NCBI RefSeq assembly: GCF_014656545.1 | Contig: NZ_BNDS01000021.1 | Span: 361 to 64,360, forward strand | From: Neobacillus kokaensis | Lineage (GTDB): Bacteria; Bacillota; Bacilli; Bacillales; Cytobacillaceae | Reading direction: 5' to 3' | Length of the DNA: 64,000 nt | In this document: positions 38,577-46,446 of the stretch, piece after piece | Layout of the letters: each line of letters opens with the position of its first letter | Position numbering within the stretch: the first letter of the stretch is position 1 | Translations under genes and position numbers: made by a program | Notes under the pieces: model-generated | Told to the model about the DNA's origin: nothing | The model's database searches: none | What the model saw: the letters and a program-made list of their open reading frames with translations, nothing else

Positions 38577-39326
38577 TTGCTAGAACCAGAACGCCATCAA
38601 AAAATTTTAGAAGCATTAAAGAAAAAGCATACGATCAAGCTTCAAGAACTGGTTGAATTGACAAACTCCTCTGAATCAACTATCCGTCGGGATCTAACTC
38701 AACTAGAAGAAAGAAATCTGCTAAAGAGAGTTCATGGAGGGGCGGCAAGACTGCAAGGTAATCTTTCTGAACCAACCATGACAGAGAAATCTTCCAAAAA
38801 CCTTCAAGAAAAAAATCAGATTGCTCAATTTGCTGCCAGTTTAGTGGAAGAGGGGGACAGCATTTATTTAGATGCAGGGTCGACAGTTCTGGAAATGATT
38901 CAGTTTCTTCCAAGCAATATCGTTGTTGTGACAAATGGATTAACACATGCAAACGAACTACTCGAAAAAAATATTAAAACCTATTTGATTGGCGGATTTA
39001 TTAAGCCGACTACAAAGGCTTTGGTTGGTCGGGGAGCAGTTGAAAGCCTTGAAAAATACCGATTCGATAAATGCTTTCTAGGTGTAAACGGGATTCATCC
39101 ACTGTTTGGTTATACGACACCTGACCAAGAGGAAGCATTAATTAAACAGATAGCTTTATCACACTCACGGAAAACCTATGTACTTGCGGATGAATCGAAG
39201 TTTTCCGAAGTGGCGTTTGCCAAGATTGCTGAGTTAAGTGAGGCCACTATTATTACCAACAAATTAAGCACTGAAGCAAAAGCACTTTTTATTAGTAAAA
39301 CAAATATTAAGGTTGTGACAGCATGA
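38577..39326 (+). CDS. fruR: DeoR-family fructose operon repressor FruR
   Basis: A 249-aa DeoR regulator. The HTH is LQELVELTNSSESTIRRDLTQLEERNLLKRVHGGA (in parts), with the family signature STIRRDL. The sensor domain has YLDAGSTVLEMI and VVTNGLTHANEL, the sugar-phosphate isomerase-like fold that senses fructose 1-phosphate. TTG start with AAGGGGGG seven bases before. Its stop overlaps the fruK start by 4 nt (ATGA). Confidence 0.93.
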   Translation: MLEPERHQKILEALKKKHTIKLQELVELTNSSESTIRRDLTQLEERNLLKRVHGGAARLQGNLSEPTMTEKSSKNLQEKNQIAQFAASLVEEGDSIYLDAGSTVLEMIQFLPSNIVVVTNGLTHANELLEKNIKTYLIGGFIKPTTKALVGRGAVESLEKYRFDKCFLGVNGIHPLFGYTTPDQEEALIKQIALSHSRKTYVLADESKFSEVAFAKIAELSEATIITNKLSTEAKALFISKTNIKVVTA

Positions 39327-40234
39327 TCTATACAGTTACGTTGAATCCATCACTCGATTACATCGTTGAAGTTGATGGAATGACGTTAGGACAATTAAAC
39401 CGAACAAAAACAGAAGCCAAATTTCCTGGAGGCAAAGGCATTAATGTTTCACAGGTTTTAAAAACATTTGATGTAAAAGGTATTGCAATTGGTTTCCTTG
39501 GCGGATTTACAGGTGCTTTTATTGAAAATTATCTAAAATCAATTGACATTGAAACTGATTTTGTGGAAATACAAGATGATACACGAATTAACATAAAGCT
39601 TAGAACAGAACAAGAGACAGAAATCAATGCAAAAGGGCCGACTGTCACAACTGATGAATTAAACTCTTTAAAAAGCAAAATCAGTGCATTAACCAGCGAG
39701 GATTGCTTAATCCTTGCAGGCAGTATCCCATCTTCTATGCCGAAAAATATGTATGAAGAATTGGTCGAAATATGCAACCAGAACGGGGCTAAATTTGTCG
39801 TTGATGCTGAAGGTGACCTGTTAAAACGGATTGTTCCATTGAAACCGTTTCTAATAAAACCAAATCACCATGAGCTTGGTGAGTTATTTCAAACAAAAAT
39901 TGAGAGTATTGAAGAAGCACTACCATGTGGTAGAGAACTTATCAAAATGGGTGTACGGAATGTCATCGTCTCACTAGCTGATAAAGGTGCGGTATTTTTT
40001 AATGAAGAATGCACTTTGGTAGCGAATGTCCGAAAAGGGGAAATGAAAAGTTCAGTTGGGGCGGGAGATTCCATGGTTGCTGCGTTTGTGGCGACTTTTG
40101 GAAAAACGGGAAATATTGAGGAAGCCTTCAAATATAGTGTTGCAGCTGGTAGTGCTACTGCTTTTTCACTTGGACTATGTACACTTGAAAAAGTGGAAGA
40201 ATTGCTGCCTCAAGTAAAGATAGAAAGGCGATAA
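39323..40234 (+). CDS. fruK: 1-phosphofructokinase FruK
   Basis: A 303-aa PfkB-family kinase that converts fructose 1-phosphate to fructose 1,6-bisphosphate. Signatures: the N-terminal MIYTVTLNPSLDYIVEV, the GG motif GGKGINVSQVL and the C-terminal GAGDSMVAAF with the catalytic Asp. Length agrees with FruK/LacC enzymes. Coupled to fruR by overlap; fruA starts 15 bp downstream. Confidence 0.95.
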   Translation: MIYTVTLNPSLDYIVEVDGMTLGQLNRTKTEAKFPGGKGINVSQVLKTFDVKGIAIGFLGGFTGAFIENYLKSIDIETDFVEIQDDTRINIKLRTEQETEINAKGPTVTTDELNSLKSKISALTSEDCLILAGSIPSSMPKNMYEELVEICNQNGAKFVVDAEGDLLKRIVPLKPFLIKPNHHELGELFQTKIESIEEALPCGRELIKMGVRNVIVSLADKGAVFFNEECTLVANVRKGEMKSSVGAGDSMVAAFVATFGKTGNIEEAFKYSVAAGSATAFSLGLCTLEKVEELLPQVKIERR

Positions 40235-40249
40235 GCGAGGGGAATCCTT

Positions 40250-42115
40250 ATGAAAATTACAAAACTATTAACAAAAGACACTATTCGTTTATCTACAAAT
40301 GGAACTAAAAAACTGGATGCGATTGAAGATCTCGTTAATGTGTTGGATTCTGCGAATATTTTATTTGACCGCCAAATGTTTAAAGAAGCAATTTTGAAAC
40401 GAGAAGAACAAAGCACCACTGGTATCGGTGAAGGAATTGCCATTCCCCATGCGAAAACTACAGCTGTTAAAAAAGCTGCAATTGCGTTTGGGCGTTCTAC
40501 TGACGGCGTGGACTATGAATCGTTAGATGGACAACCAGCACATCTATTCTTTATGATTGCCGCACCAGAAGGGGCAAACAACATACATTTAGAGGCATTA
40601 TCCAGACTATCGTCCATTTTAATGAACGAAGGGGCAAGGAACCAATTAATAGAAGCAAAAACAGAACAAGATGTTTTAACTATCATTGATCATTATGATG
40701 AGGAAGATGAAGCAGAGGACGAGTCAATGGAAGGTAAAAAGAACTTTATCATTGCCGTCACAGCTTGTCCGACTGGCATCGCTCATACCTATATGGCGGC
40801 AGATTCATTGAAAGCAAAGGCTGCCGAAATGGGTGTTGATATTAAGGTTGAGACCAATGGATCCAGCGGAGTAAAAAATGTCTTGACGTCTCAGGAAATT
40901 GAAGATGCAGTTGCCGTTATTGTTGCTGCAGATACAAAGGTTGAAATGAACCGTTTTAACGGAAAGTATGTAATTGAGACGGCTGTAGCAGATGGTATAC
41001 GAAAGCCTCAAGAATTAATTGAGAGAGCCTTGAAACAAGATGCCCCTCTTTATCGAGGAAATGATACTGCAAAAAATAAAACAGAAGAAAAAAGAGGAAT
41101 AGGATCAACTATTTACAAGCATTTAATGAATGGAGTTTCCAACATGCTGCCATTTGTTGTCGGTGGCGGCATCCTAATCGCGATAAGCTTTATGTTTGGA
41201 ATTCACTCCGCTAACCCTGATGATCCATCCTATAATGCTTTTGCCGCGGCTTTAAATACAATTGGCGGTGGAAATGCTTTTGGACTTATGATACCAGTAT
41301 TAGCAGGGTTTATTGCTATGAGTATTGCTGACCGTCCTGGTTTTGCGCCAGGGATGGTTGGAGGACTTTTAGCTGCAACCGGTGGAGCAGGCTTTTTAGG
41401 CGGGCTTGTTGCCGGTTTCTTAGCTGGTTACCTGGTAGTTGGTTTAAAGAAAGTATTTAAAGGACTTCCGGCTTCATTAGAGGGAATTAAAACGATTTTA
41501 CTCTATCCATTATTAGGTATTTCCCTAACTGGCCTAATCATGCTTTATGTCGTCAATAATCCAGTGGGAGCCTTAAATACAGCTATATCACAATGGTTAT
41601 CCAGCCTTGGTACAGGAAATGCTGTTCTGCTAGGAATTATTTTAGGACTTATGATGTCATTTGATATGGGCGGTCCGATCAATAAAGCGGCATATGTATT
41701 TGGAACTGGTTTATTGGCAAACGGTGTTTATGAGCCGATGGCTGCGATCATGGCAGCAGGCATGGTACCGCCGCTGGGCATCGCGTTAGCTACTACTTTG
41801 TTTAAAAAGAAATTCAGCAAACAAGACCAGGATGCTGGAAAGGTAAATTATATTATGGGATTATCGTTTATTACAGAAGGTGCGATTCCATTTGCAGCAG
41901 CGGATCCAGTTCGAGTCATTCCATCAGTGATGGCTGGATCTGCGGTTGCAGGAGGACTGTCAATGTTATTTGGAATCAGCCTTCGTGCACCACATGGCGG
42001 AATCTTTGTTTTCCCGCTTGTCGATGGCAGCTGGCTGCTCTATCTGTTGGCAGTGATGATAGGAGCAATTGTCTCAGCCATTTTATTAGGGATCTTGAAA
42101 AAACCAGTAAAGTAG
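40250..42115 (+). CDS. fruA: PTS fructose-specific EIIABC transporter FruA
   Basis: A 621-aa permease that imports fructose and phosphorylates it to fructose 1-phosphate. Three domains are fused in the order IIA-IIB-IIC. IIA carries the phospho-His67 in GEGIAIPHAKT. IIB, after an acidic linker, carries the phospho-Cys173 in VTACPTGIAHTYMAAD. IIC spans about residues 285-620, with several membrane helices and the sugar-site region EGAIPFAAADP. GAGGGG precedes the ATG. Last gene of fruRKA. Confidence 0.95.
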   Translation: MKITKLLTKDTIRLSTNGTKKLDAIEDLVNVLDSANILFDRQMFKEAILKREEQSTTGIGEGIAIPHAKTTAVKKAAIAFGRSTDGVDYESLDGQPAHLFFMIAAPEGANNIHLEALSRLSSILMNEGARNQLIEAKTEQDVLTIIDHYDEEDEAEDESMEGKKNFIIAVTACPTGIAHTYMAADSLKAKAAEMGVDIKVETNGSSGVKNVLTSQEIEDAVAVIVAADTKVEMNRFNGKYVIETAVADGIRKPQELIERALKQDAPLYRGNDTAKNKTEEKRGIGSTIYKHLMNGVSNMLPFVVGGGILIAISFMFGIHSANPDDPSYNAFAAALNTIGGGNAFGLMIPVLAGFIAMSIADRPGFAPGMVGGLLAATGGAGFLGGLVAGFLAGYLVVGLKKVFKGLPASLEGIKTILLYPLLGISLTGLIMLYVVNNPVGALNTAISQWLSSLGTGNAVLLGIILGLMMSFDMGGPINKAAYVFGTGLLANGVYEPMAAIMAAGMVPPLGIALATTLFKKKFSKQDQDAGKVNYIMGLSFITEGAIPFAAADPVRVIPSVMAGSAVAGGLSMLFGISLRAPHGGIFVFPLVDGSWLLYLLAVMIGAIVSAILLGILKKPVK

Positions 42116-42269
42116 ACAAATGTTAGGCACAGGTTAATGTAAAAATAGATAAAAGGAAACTGCATTTTTGACATTTCAAATTTGTGGTTTCTTTTTTTTT
42201 CAATCTTAAACACAATCCAGTAAAAAGTTTTGAAAATATTCATAAACCTATTTTATTTTCGTAACCACA

Positions 42270-42318
42270 ATACTGTACGATACATAGTATAAAACAAATA
42301 CTGTATGACATATAGTAT
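42270..42318. promoter_or_regulatory. Tandem palindromic operator of the PadR/HAAS operon
   Basis: Two 21-nt near-palindromes, 42270-42290 and 42298-42318, each start ATACTGTA and end ATAGTAT. They are 28 nt apart start to start, about 20 bp before padR. This is the expected layout of an autoregulatory PadR operator overlapping the promoter. Confidence 0.7.
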
Positions 42319-42338
42319 TAAAAAATGAGGTGGGTGAA

Positions 42339-42686
42339 GTGAGTCAATTATTGAATTCATTAACAACAGAGCTTAGGCGTGGAACGTTAACATTAGCGGT
42401 ATTAAGCCAGTTACGAACTCCCCAGTATGGGTATTCCCTTGTTCAGTTATTGGAGGTCTCGGGCATTGATATCGATCAAAGCACGTTGTATCCATTGCTT
42501 CGACGATTAGAGAAACAGGAGCTGGTGTCGAGCAGCTGGGATACATCCGAAAGCAGACCCCGAAAGTATTATGTGTTAAGTGAATATGGGTTGGAGGTAT
42601 TTTTGCAGTTAAAGAAGGAATGGATTCAGAATTCAAAAGAACTTTTTAACTTATTAAAGGGAGAGGAAGATGATGAATCTAATTGA
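42339..42686 (+). CDS. PadR-family transcriptional regulator
   Basis: A 115-aa PadR winged-helix protein. TLTLAVLSQLRTPQYGYSLVQLLE, in parts, leads to the recognition helix region DQSTLYPLLRRLEKQELVSS and the wing WDTSESRPRKYYVLSEYG. GTG 42339 is six bases after GAGGTGGG; the GTG at 42330 lies within that site. It overlaps the downstream HAAS-domain gene by 14 nt, so both are co-translated. Confidence 0.9.
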   Translation: MSQLLNSLTTELRRGTLTLAVLSQLRTPQYGYSLVQLLEVSGIDIDQSTLYPLLRRLEKQELVSSSWDTSESRPRKYYVLSEYGLEVFLQLKKEWIQNSKELFNLLKGEEDDESN

Positions 42687-43665
42687 TATATATATTCAGG
42701 AAGTTACTCGAAGACTGCCTGAGAAAAGCCGTGAGGATATTGCACTGGAGTTACGATCGACGATAGAGGATATGCTCCCGGATAAATACAACGAGCAAGA
42801 TGTAAAGGCAGTTCTTGAAAAATTAGGAAGTCCAGTCGCATTAGCTAGTGGTTATCTAGAACGGCCCATGCACTTAATTGGTCCGCGTTATTTTGATGTA
42901 TATGTGACGCTGCTAAAAATGATTTTGCCGATTGCAGCTGTCGTTTCGTTAATCTCGATGATAGCCGAATATTTTATTGGCTATGGTGGGGAAGAGTCGG
43001 TTATAAATGTTGTTTTGGGTCTTCTAGGCAAAGGACTAGTGACTATTATTGAAGTTGGAATTCAAGTATTCTTTTGGTTAACAGTAGTATTTGCAGTTAT
43101 AGAAAGAACAGAAAAAGGGGGAGATCCTCTAACCGTAAGCCTTAAAAAGTGGACTCCTGATGATTTGAAAAATATTCCTTCTATGCCAAAGAAAAAGATG
43201 ATTTCAAAATGTGAAGTATTCGGGAGTTTGATGTGGACAGCGATCTGGGCAACACTCTATTTTTATGCGAATCATCTAGTAGGGGTATATGAAGGAAATG
43301 GAGGCAGACTTGAATTTGTGACACCGGCTTTCAATCAAGAGGTTTTGCTTCAGTATTGGCCCATCGTTGTGATGGTCATTGTTTTCGAAATTGCATTATC
43401 TCTTTATAAATTGATAAAGAGACAGTGGACCAAAAGAATGGCATTAGGTAATTCTGTCCTTCAGTTAATTGGAACCATTGTATTTATGGTCATACTGTTA
43501 GATTCCAATCTATTAAACAACGATTATATTACGTATATGTCGGAATTATTTACGATTACTACTCTTCAATTTAAATCATGGATGGTTGGCGGTGCGATTT
43601 TCATCATTATGATATTTGGAGCAATTAGTGCATTTGAAGGCTTCCGCAAGGCTAGAATTCGTTAA
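42673..43665 (+). CDS. HAAS-domain membrane protein, partner of PadR
   Basis: A 330-aa membrane protein. An N-terminal HAAS domain of about 65 residues (YIQEVTRRLPEKSREDIALELRSTIEDML, in parts) is followed by about six membrane helices (ILPIAAVVSLISMIAEYFIGY, VFFWLTVVFAVIE, ALSLYKLI and others). HAAS proteins typically pair with PadR regulators and are thought to sense or regulate the envelope. ATG 42673 is preferred to ATG 42670 on spacing. Confidence 0.8.
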   Translation: MNLIDIYIQEVTRRLPEKSREDIALELRSTIEDMLPDKYNEQDVKAVLEKLGSPVALASGYLERPMHLIGPRYFDVYVTLLKMILPIAAVVSLISMIAEYFIGYGGEESVINVVLGLLGKGLVTIIEVGIQVFFWLTVVFAVIERTEKGGDPLTVSLKKWTPDDLKNIPSMPKKKMISKCEVFGSLMWTAIWATLYFYANHLVGVYEGNGGRLEFVTPAFNQEVLLQYWPIVVMVIVFEIALSLYKLIKRQWTKRMALGNSVLQLIGTIVFMVILLDSNLLNNDYITYMSELFTITTLQFKSWMVGGAIFIIMIFGAISAFEGFRKARIR

Positions 43666-43858
43666 ACTGTGTTGTTAATAGAACTATCGCGGATTGAGCT
43701 GATGATCAATTTTGATTGTCAGTTTTTTTATTTCTTTTTTCATAGTCAAATCTATGTTCATTGCAGGGAATAAAGAGTGTATTAAGGTACAATATTATTC
43801 TTGGATAGATAAAGAACAATTATAATGTTTTATAAAAATTATTTTTTCAAATAATCCA
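43666..43858. other. Spacer before repeat copy B
   Basis: No gene. Together with repeat B and its downstream leader this makes a 547-bp stretch without a conventional gene before the first YjcZ-like ORF. Confidence 0.4.
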
Positions 43859-44003
43859 CGCTTGTCCAATCATCTTTATTCTCTATGCATATTTTATCAT
43901 AGAGAGACAGAGATCTCTCACACCATATCCCGCGCCGCCGTATGCACCTCCTGCATATCGGGATACCACCGGAGAAGCGTATCGTTCGTTTGATACGCTT
44001 CTT
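43859..44003 (+). ncRNA. Repeat element copy B: candidate structured RNA
   Basis: A 145-nt element, second of three copies. TCTCTATG pairs with CATAGAGA around CATATTTTAT. The second arm of that stem overlaps a GAGAGA that can alternatively pair with TCTCTC just downstream, so the two stems are mutually exclusive. TATGCA/TGCATA then exposes a CCTCC loop complementary to Shine-Dalgarno sequence. The element ends in AGAAGCGTATC/GATACGCTTCT plus TTTT. It is about 210 bp upstream of a YjcZ-like gene. Confidence 0.6.
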
Positions 44004-44212
44004 TTCATTTAATCAGCACTTTGTAAGGGGAGAAGCATGGATATGAAGCTAAAAAAATTTCCAACTTTATGTGAGATTGGGTTGAATTGTATGGTAGAAT
44101 CGTGGATTTATGTTGATAATTATGAACTTGTCCAATCATTTCTTTAACAAAAAAATATTATAATAGTGGGATTCAATTATTATCCTGAAAAAATAACAGG
44201 TGGTGATAGATT

Positions 44213-44320
44213 ATGTATGGATACTCAAGCGGATATGGCTCAGCTTTTAACTTTACTTTAATCGTAGTATTGTTCATTTTATTAATTATCGTACTAACAT
44301 CTGTTTCACACGGTTACTAA
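44213..44320 (+). CDS. YjcZ-family small hydrophobic protein
   Basis: A 35-aa protein: a Gly/Tyr/Ser N-terminus (MYGYSSGYGS) and one hydrophobic helix (LIVVLFILLIIVL). This is the YjcZ/YhzL-like plan of tiny sporulation-associated proteins in Bacillus. AGGTGGTG precedes the ATG. Followed by a second small helix gene and a terminator. It has a near-identical paralogue at 45269. Confidence 0.8.
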   Translation: MYGYSSGYGSAFNFTLIVVLFILLIIVLTSVSHGY

Positions 44321-44382
44321 AAGTTTAAAAATATGAGACTGTGCATCGAATAGTGAAAATTTCAGAAAATGGGGTGGCCGAC

Positions 44383-44478
44383 TTGGACGGACTTAGAAAC
44401 ATGGCTACACTGATCGTTGTACTATTTGTATTGCTGATTATTGTAGGACCTAGTGTTTCTGGTGGTTACGGTTACTAA
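44383..44478 (+). CDS. YjcZ-like small hydrophobic protein (second of cassette 1)
   Basis: A 31-aa protein: MDGLRNMATLIVVLFVLLII followed by a GGYGY tail. Start is TTG with GGGGTGG upstream; the paralogue at 45434 uses ATG at the same place, which supports the start. Single membrane helix. Co-transcribed with the gene at 44213. Confidence 0.72.
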   Translation: MDGLRNMATLIVVLFVLLIIVGPSVSGGYGY

Positions 44479-44514
44479 ATCAGCGGAAGGAACATGTTGC
44501 TGATTTTCAGTAGA

Positions 44515-44545
44515 GGACAGATTTGTTCGGCGAATCTGTCCTTTT
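44515..44545 (+). terminator. Terminator of YjcZ cassette 1
   Basis: GGACAGATT and AATCTGTCC over a 9-nt loop, then TTTT. Identical arms recur at 45572-45598. Confidence 0.85.
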
Positions 44546-44579
44546 CGATAAACTTCTGAAATGAAAGGAGGTAATATTC

Positions 44580-44741
44580 ATGTTTTTCATTCCAAGAAGA
44601 CCCTTCGAAATCGAAATTGAAATTGAATTAGAAAGAAGAAGAAGAATTGAAATTGAAATCGAAATAGAAAGAAGACGTAGATTTGAAATTGAAAGAAGAA
44701 GACGCTTTGAAATTGAAAGAAGAAGACGTGGATTTTTTTGA
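44580..44741 (+). CDS. Charged-repeat microprotein (EIERRRR repeats)
   Basis: A 53-aa protein starting MFFIPRRPFEIEIEIEL and built of alternating Glu-Ile runs and Arg blocks: about four (F/I)EIE...RRRR units, ending GFF. AAAGGAGGT sits seven bases before the ATG. The strict period suggests self-assembling beta or helical structure with opposite charges. No family is recognised. Its position between two YjcZ cassettes suggests a sporulation or spore-surface role, by inference. Confidence 0.72.
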   Translation: MFFIPRRPFEIEIEIELERRRRIEIEIEIERRRRFEIERRRRFEIERRRRGFF

Positions 44742-44915
44742 GATCGTCAACTTAATTTCTAACGCAGTTTAATTCTGAGTGCACATGCTATTAGGAACGT
44801 TTGCATTTAGCAGACGTTTCTTCTGTGTGTTTCGATAGGATCGAAGCGATAAAAGCCATTTAAAGTGACTTGACTTGAAAGGAAATTTTTTTAAGATAAT
44901 TTTTTCTATAATCCA
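44742..44915. other. Spacer between the microprotein and repeat copy C
   Basis: No gene. A minus-strand open frame (44860-45096) runs through repeat C but is not conserved as protein in the other copies. Confidence 0.4.
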
Positions 44916-45061
44916 CGCTTGTCCAAGCATCTTTATTTTCTATGCATATTTTATCATAGAGAGACAGAAATCTCTCACACCATACCCAGCACCGCCGTAT
45001 TGCACCTCCTACACATCGAGAGACCTCCGGAGAAGCGTATCGTTCGTTTGATACGCTTCTT
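44916..45061 (+). ncRNA. Repeat element copy C: candidate structured RNA
   Basis: A 146-nt element, third copy. It keeps the CTATG/CATAG stem, the overlapping GAGAGA/TCTCTC stem, the CACCTCCT motif and the closing AGAAGCGTATC/GATACGCTTCT hairpin with TTTTTA. It is closer to copy B than to A. It lies about 207 bp before the second YjcZ-like gene, the same distance as in cassette 1. Confidence 0.6.
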
Positions 45062-45268
45062 TTTATTTTATCAGACACTTGTAAGGGTAGAAGCATTAAT
45101 ATAAAGCCTTGAAGTTTCCAACACTAGATGGGTATTAGTGGAATTTTATAATAAAATTGTGGATTTCTCTTAATAATTATGAACTTGTCCAAACATTTTT
45201 TTAATAAAAAAATATCTTAATAGTGGGATGTAAATATTATCCTAAAAAATAATAGGTGGTGATAGTTT

Positions 45269-45373
45269 ATGTATGGATACTCAGGTGGATATGGCTCTTC
45301 CTTTAACTTCACTTTAATCGTAGTATTGTTCATTTTATTAATTATCGTACTAACATCTGTTTCAACTTATTAA
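45269..45373 (+). CDS. YjcZ-family small hydrophobic protein (cassette 2)
   Basis: A 34-aa protein, MYGYSGGYGSSFNF then LIVVLFILLIIVL, ending SVSTY. Nearly identical to the protein at 44213 but with a shorter tail. AGGTGGTG precedes the ATG. Product of a tandem duplication. Confidence 0.8.
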   Translation: MYGYSGGYGSSFNFTLIVVLFILLIIVLTSVSTY

Positions 45374-45433
45374 AAGTTTAAAAATACTATTCTGAACTAC
45401 TAATGTTAATTTTAAGAAAATGAGGTGATGGAA

Positions 45434-45529
45434 ATGGATGGACTTAGAAATATGGCAGCACTGATTGTTGTACTATTTGTATTGCTGATCATTGTAGGAG
45501 CTAGTGTTTCCAGCGGTTACGGTTACTAA
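45434..45529 (+). CDS. YjcZ-like small hydrophobic protein (second of cassette 2)
   Basis: A 31-aa protein, MDGLRNMAALIVVLFVLLII with a SSGYGY tail. Paralogue of 44383. GAGGTGATG precedes the ATG. Followed by the duplicated terminator. Confidence 0.75.
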   Translation: MDGLRNMAALIVVLFVLLIIVGASVSSGYGY

Positions 45530-45571
45530 GACTAAGCCATGAAAAGGATATGTTACTGATTTTCAGTGGAA

Positions 45572-45603
45572 GGACAGATTAGCTCGGCAAATCTGTCCTT
45601 TTT
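45572..45603 (+). terminator. Terminator of YjcZ cassette 2
   Basis: GGACAGATT and AATCTGTCC followed by TTTTT; the same stem as at 44515. Confidence 0.88.
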
Positions 45604-45715
45604 CGATAGGAGTTATTAATATTACTTCTTTTTGGTTAGGATATAAACAAATTTTGTGTAAAATAAATGCCCAGCACTTATACTAAAGATGAATCTATAA
45701 ATTGGAGGGATAAAA

Positions 45716-46414
45716 GTGCAAATTGAAATGTGGACTGACTTTGCTTGACCGTTCTGCTATATTGGCAAAAGGCATCTGGAGGATGCCATTAAACAGATTG
45801 ACCACCCGATTGAAGTGACTTATCGATGCTTTGAGCTGGACCCCAACACGGGTAAAGATATAAAGGAAAACATTTATGAGGTATTGGCAAAGAAATATGG
45901 TATGAGTATTGCTCAAGCAAAAGCCAATACTCAAAACATGGTGCAAATGGCGAAGAACGCTGGGCTGGATTATCATATGGATACGCTCATTTTAACTAAC
46001 ACGTTTGATGCCCATCGATTGACGATGTACGCCAAAACTAAAGGTTTAATGAAAGAAATGACAGAACGTATTTTGCGTGCCCATTTTACTGAATCCAAAC
46101 ATATAGGCGATCATCAAACATTAATCGAATTGGCAGTTGAAGTAGGCTTAGAGCGGGAAGCAGTCGAAAAAATGCTGACCAGCGATGAGATGGCGGATGC
46201 CGTACGTGCTGACGAGCAGATGGCCCAGCAATACCGGATTACAGGGGTTCCATTCTTCCTGATTAACAAAAAATACGCACTTTCTGGTGCCCAGCCAACC
46301 GACGTGTTTGTTCAGGCATTGCAAAAAGTCATTGCAGAAGATGAAATCGTTGTATTAAATAGTGAAGAAGGACTTAACTGCGATGAAAATGGATGCGAAA
46401 TCCCTGAAAAGTAG
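45716..46414 (+). CDS. FrnE/DsbA-like selenoprotein oxidoreductase (TGA = Sec11)
   Basis: With TGA 45746-45748 read as selenocysteine, this is a 232-aa DsbA-family FrnE-type protein: MQIEMWTDFA-U-PFCYIGKRHLEDA, then FELDPNTG, GLDYHMDT, THE helical insert, and VPFFLINKKYALSGAQP with the cis-Pro. Cysteine homologues read DFACPFCYIGK, so U11 exactly replaces the first Cys of CPFC and gives a UxxC motif with Cys14. GGAGGG precedes GTG 45716. A perfect 6-bp hairpin lies 28 nt after the TGA. Reading the TGA as stop would leave a 10-residue peptide and an N-terminally headless enzyme. It should act in cytoplasmic thiol/disulfide exchange. Confidence 0.88.
45771..45787 (+). promoter_or_regulatory. 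Candidate bacterial SECIS element of the FrnE-like gene
   Basis: GGCATC (45771-45776) and GATGCC (45782-45787) form six perfect pairs. The loop is TGGAG, with G at the second position. The loop starts 28 nt after the TGA. This matches the usual bacterial SECIS pattern (short stem, G in the first two loop bases, 16-37 nt spacing). Confidence 0.8.
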
Positions 46415-46446
46415 TATGCGTGTTGGCTGATTAATATAGAGGAATT

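Noticed and set aside
44860..45096. A 78-codon minus-strand frame through repeat copy C, with a similar frame through copy B
   Set aside because: Copy A has a stop and other changes in the same frame, a one-base indel separates B and C, and the conserved features are RNA stems. Better read as non-coding.
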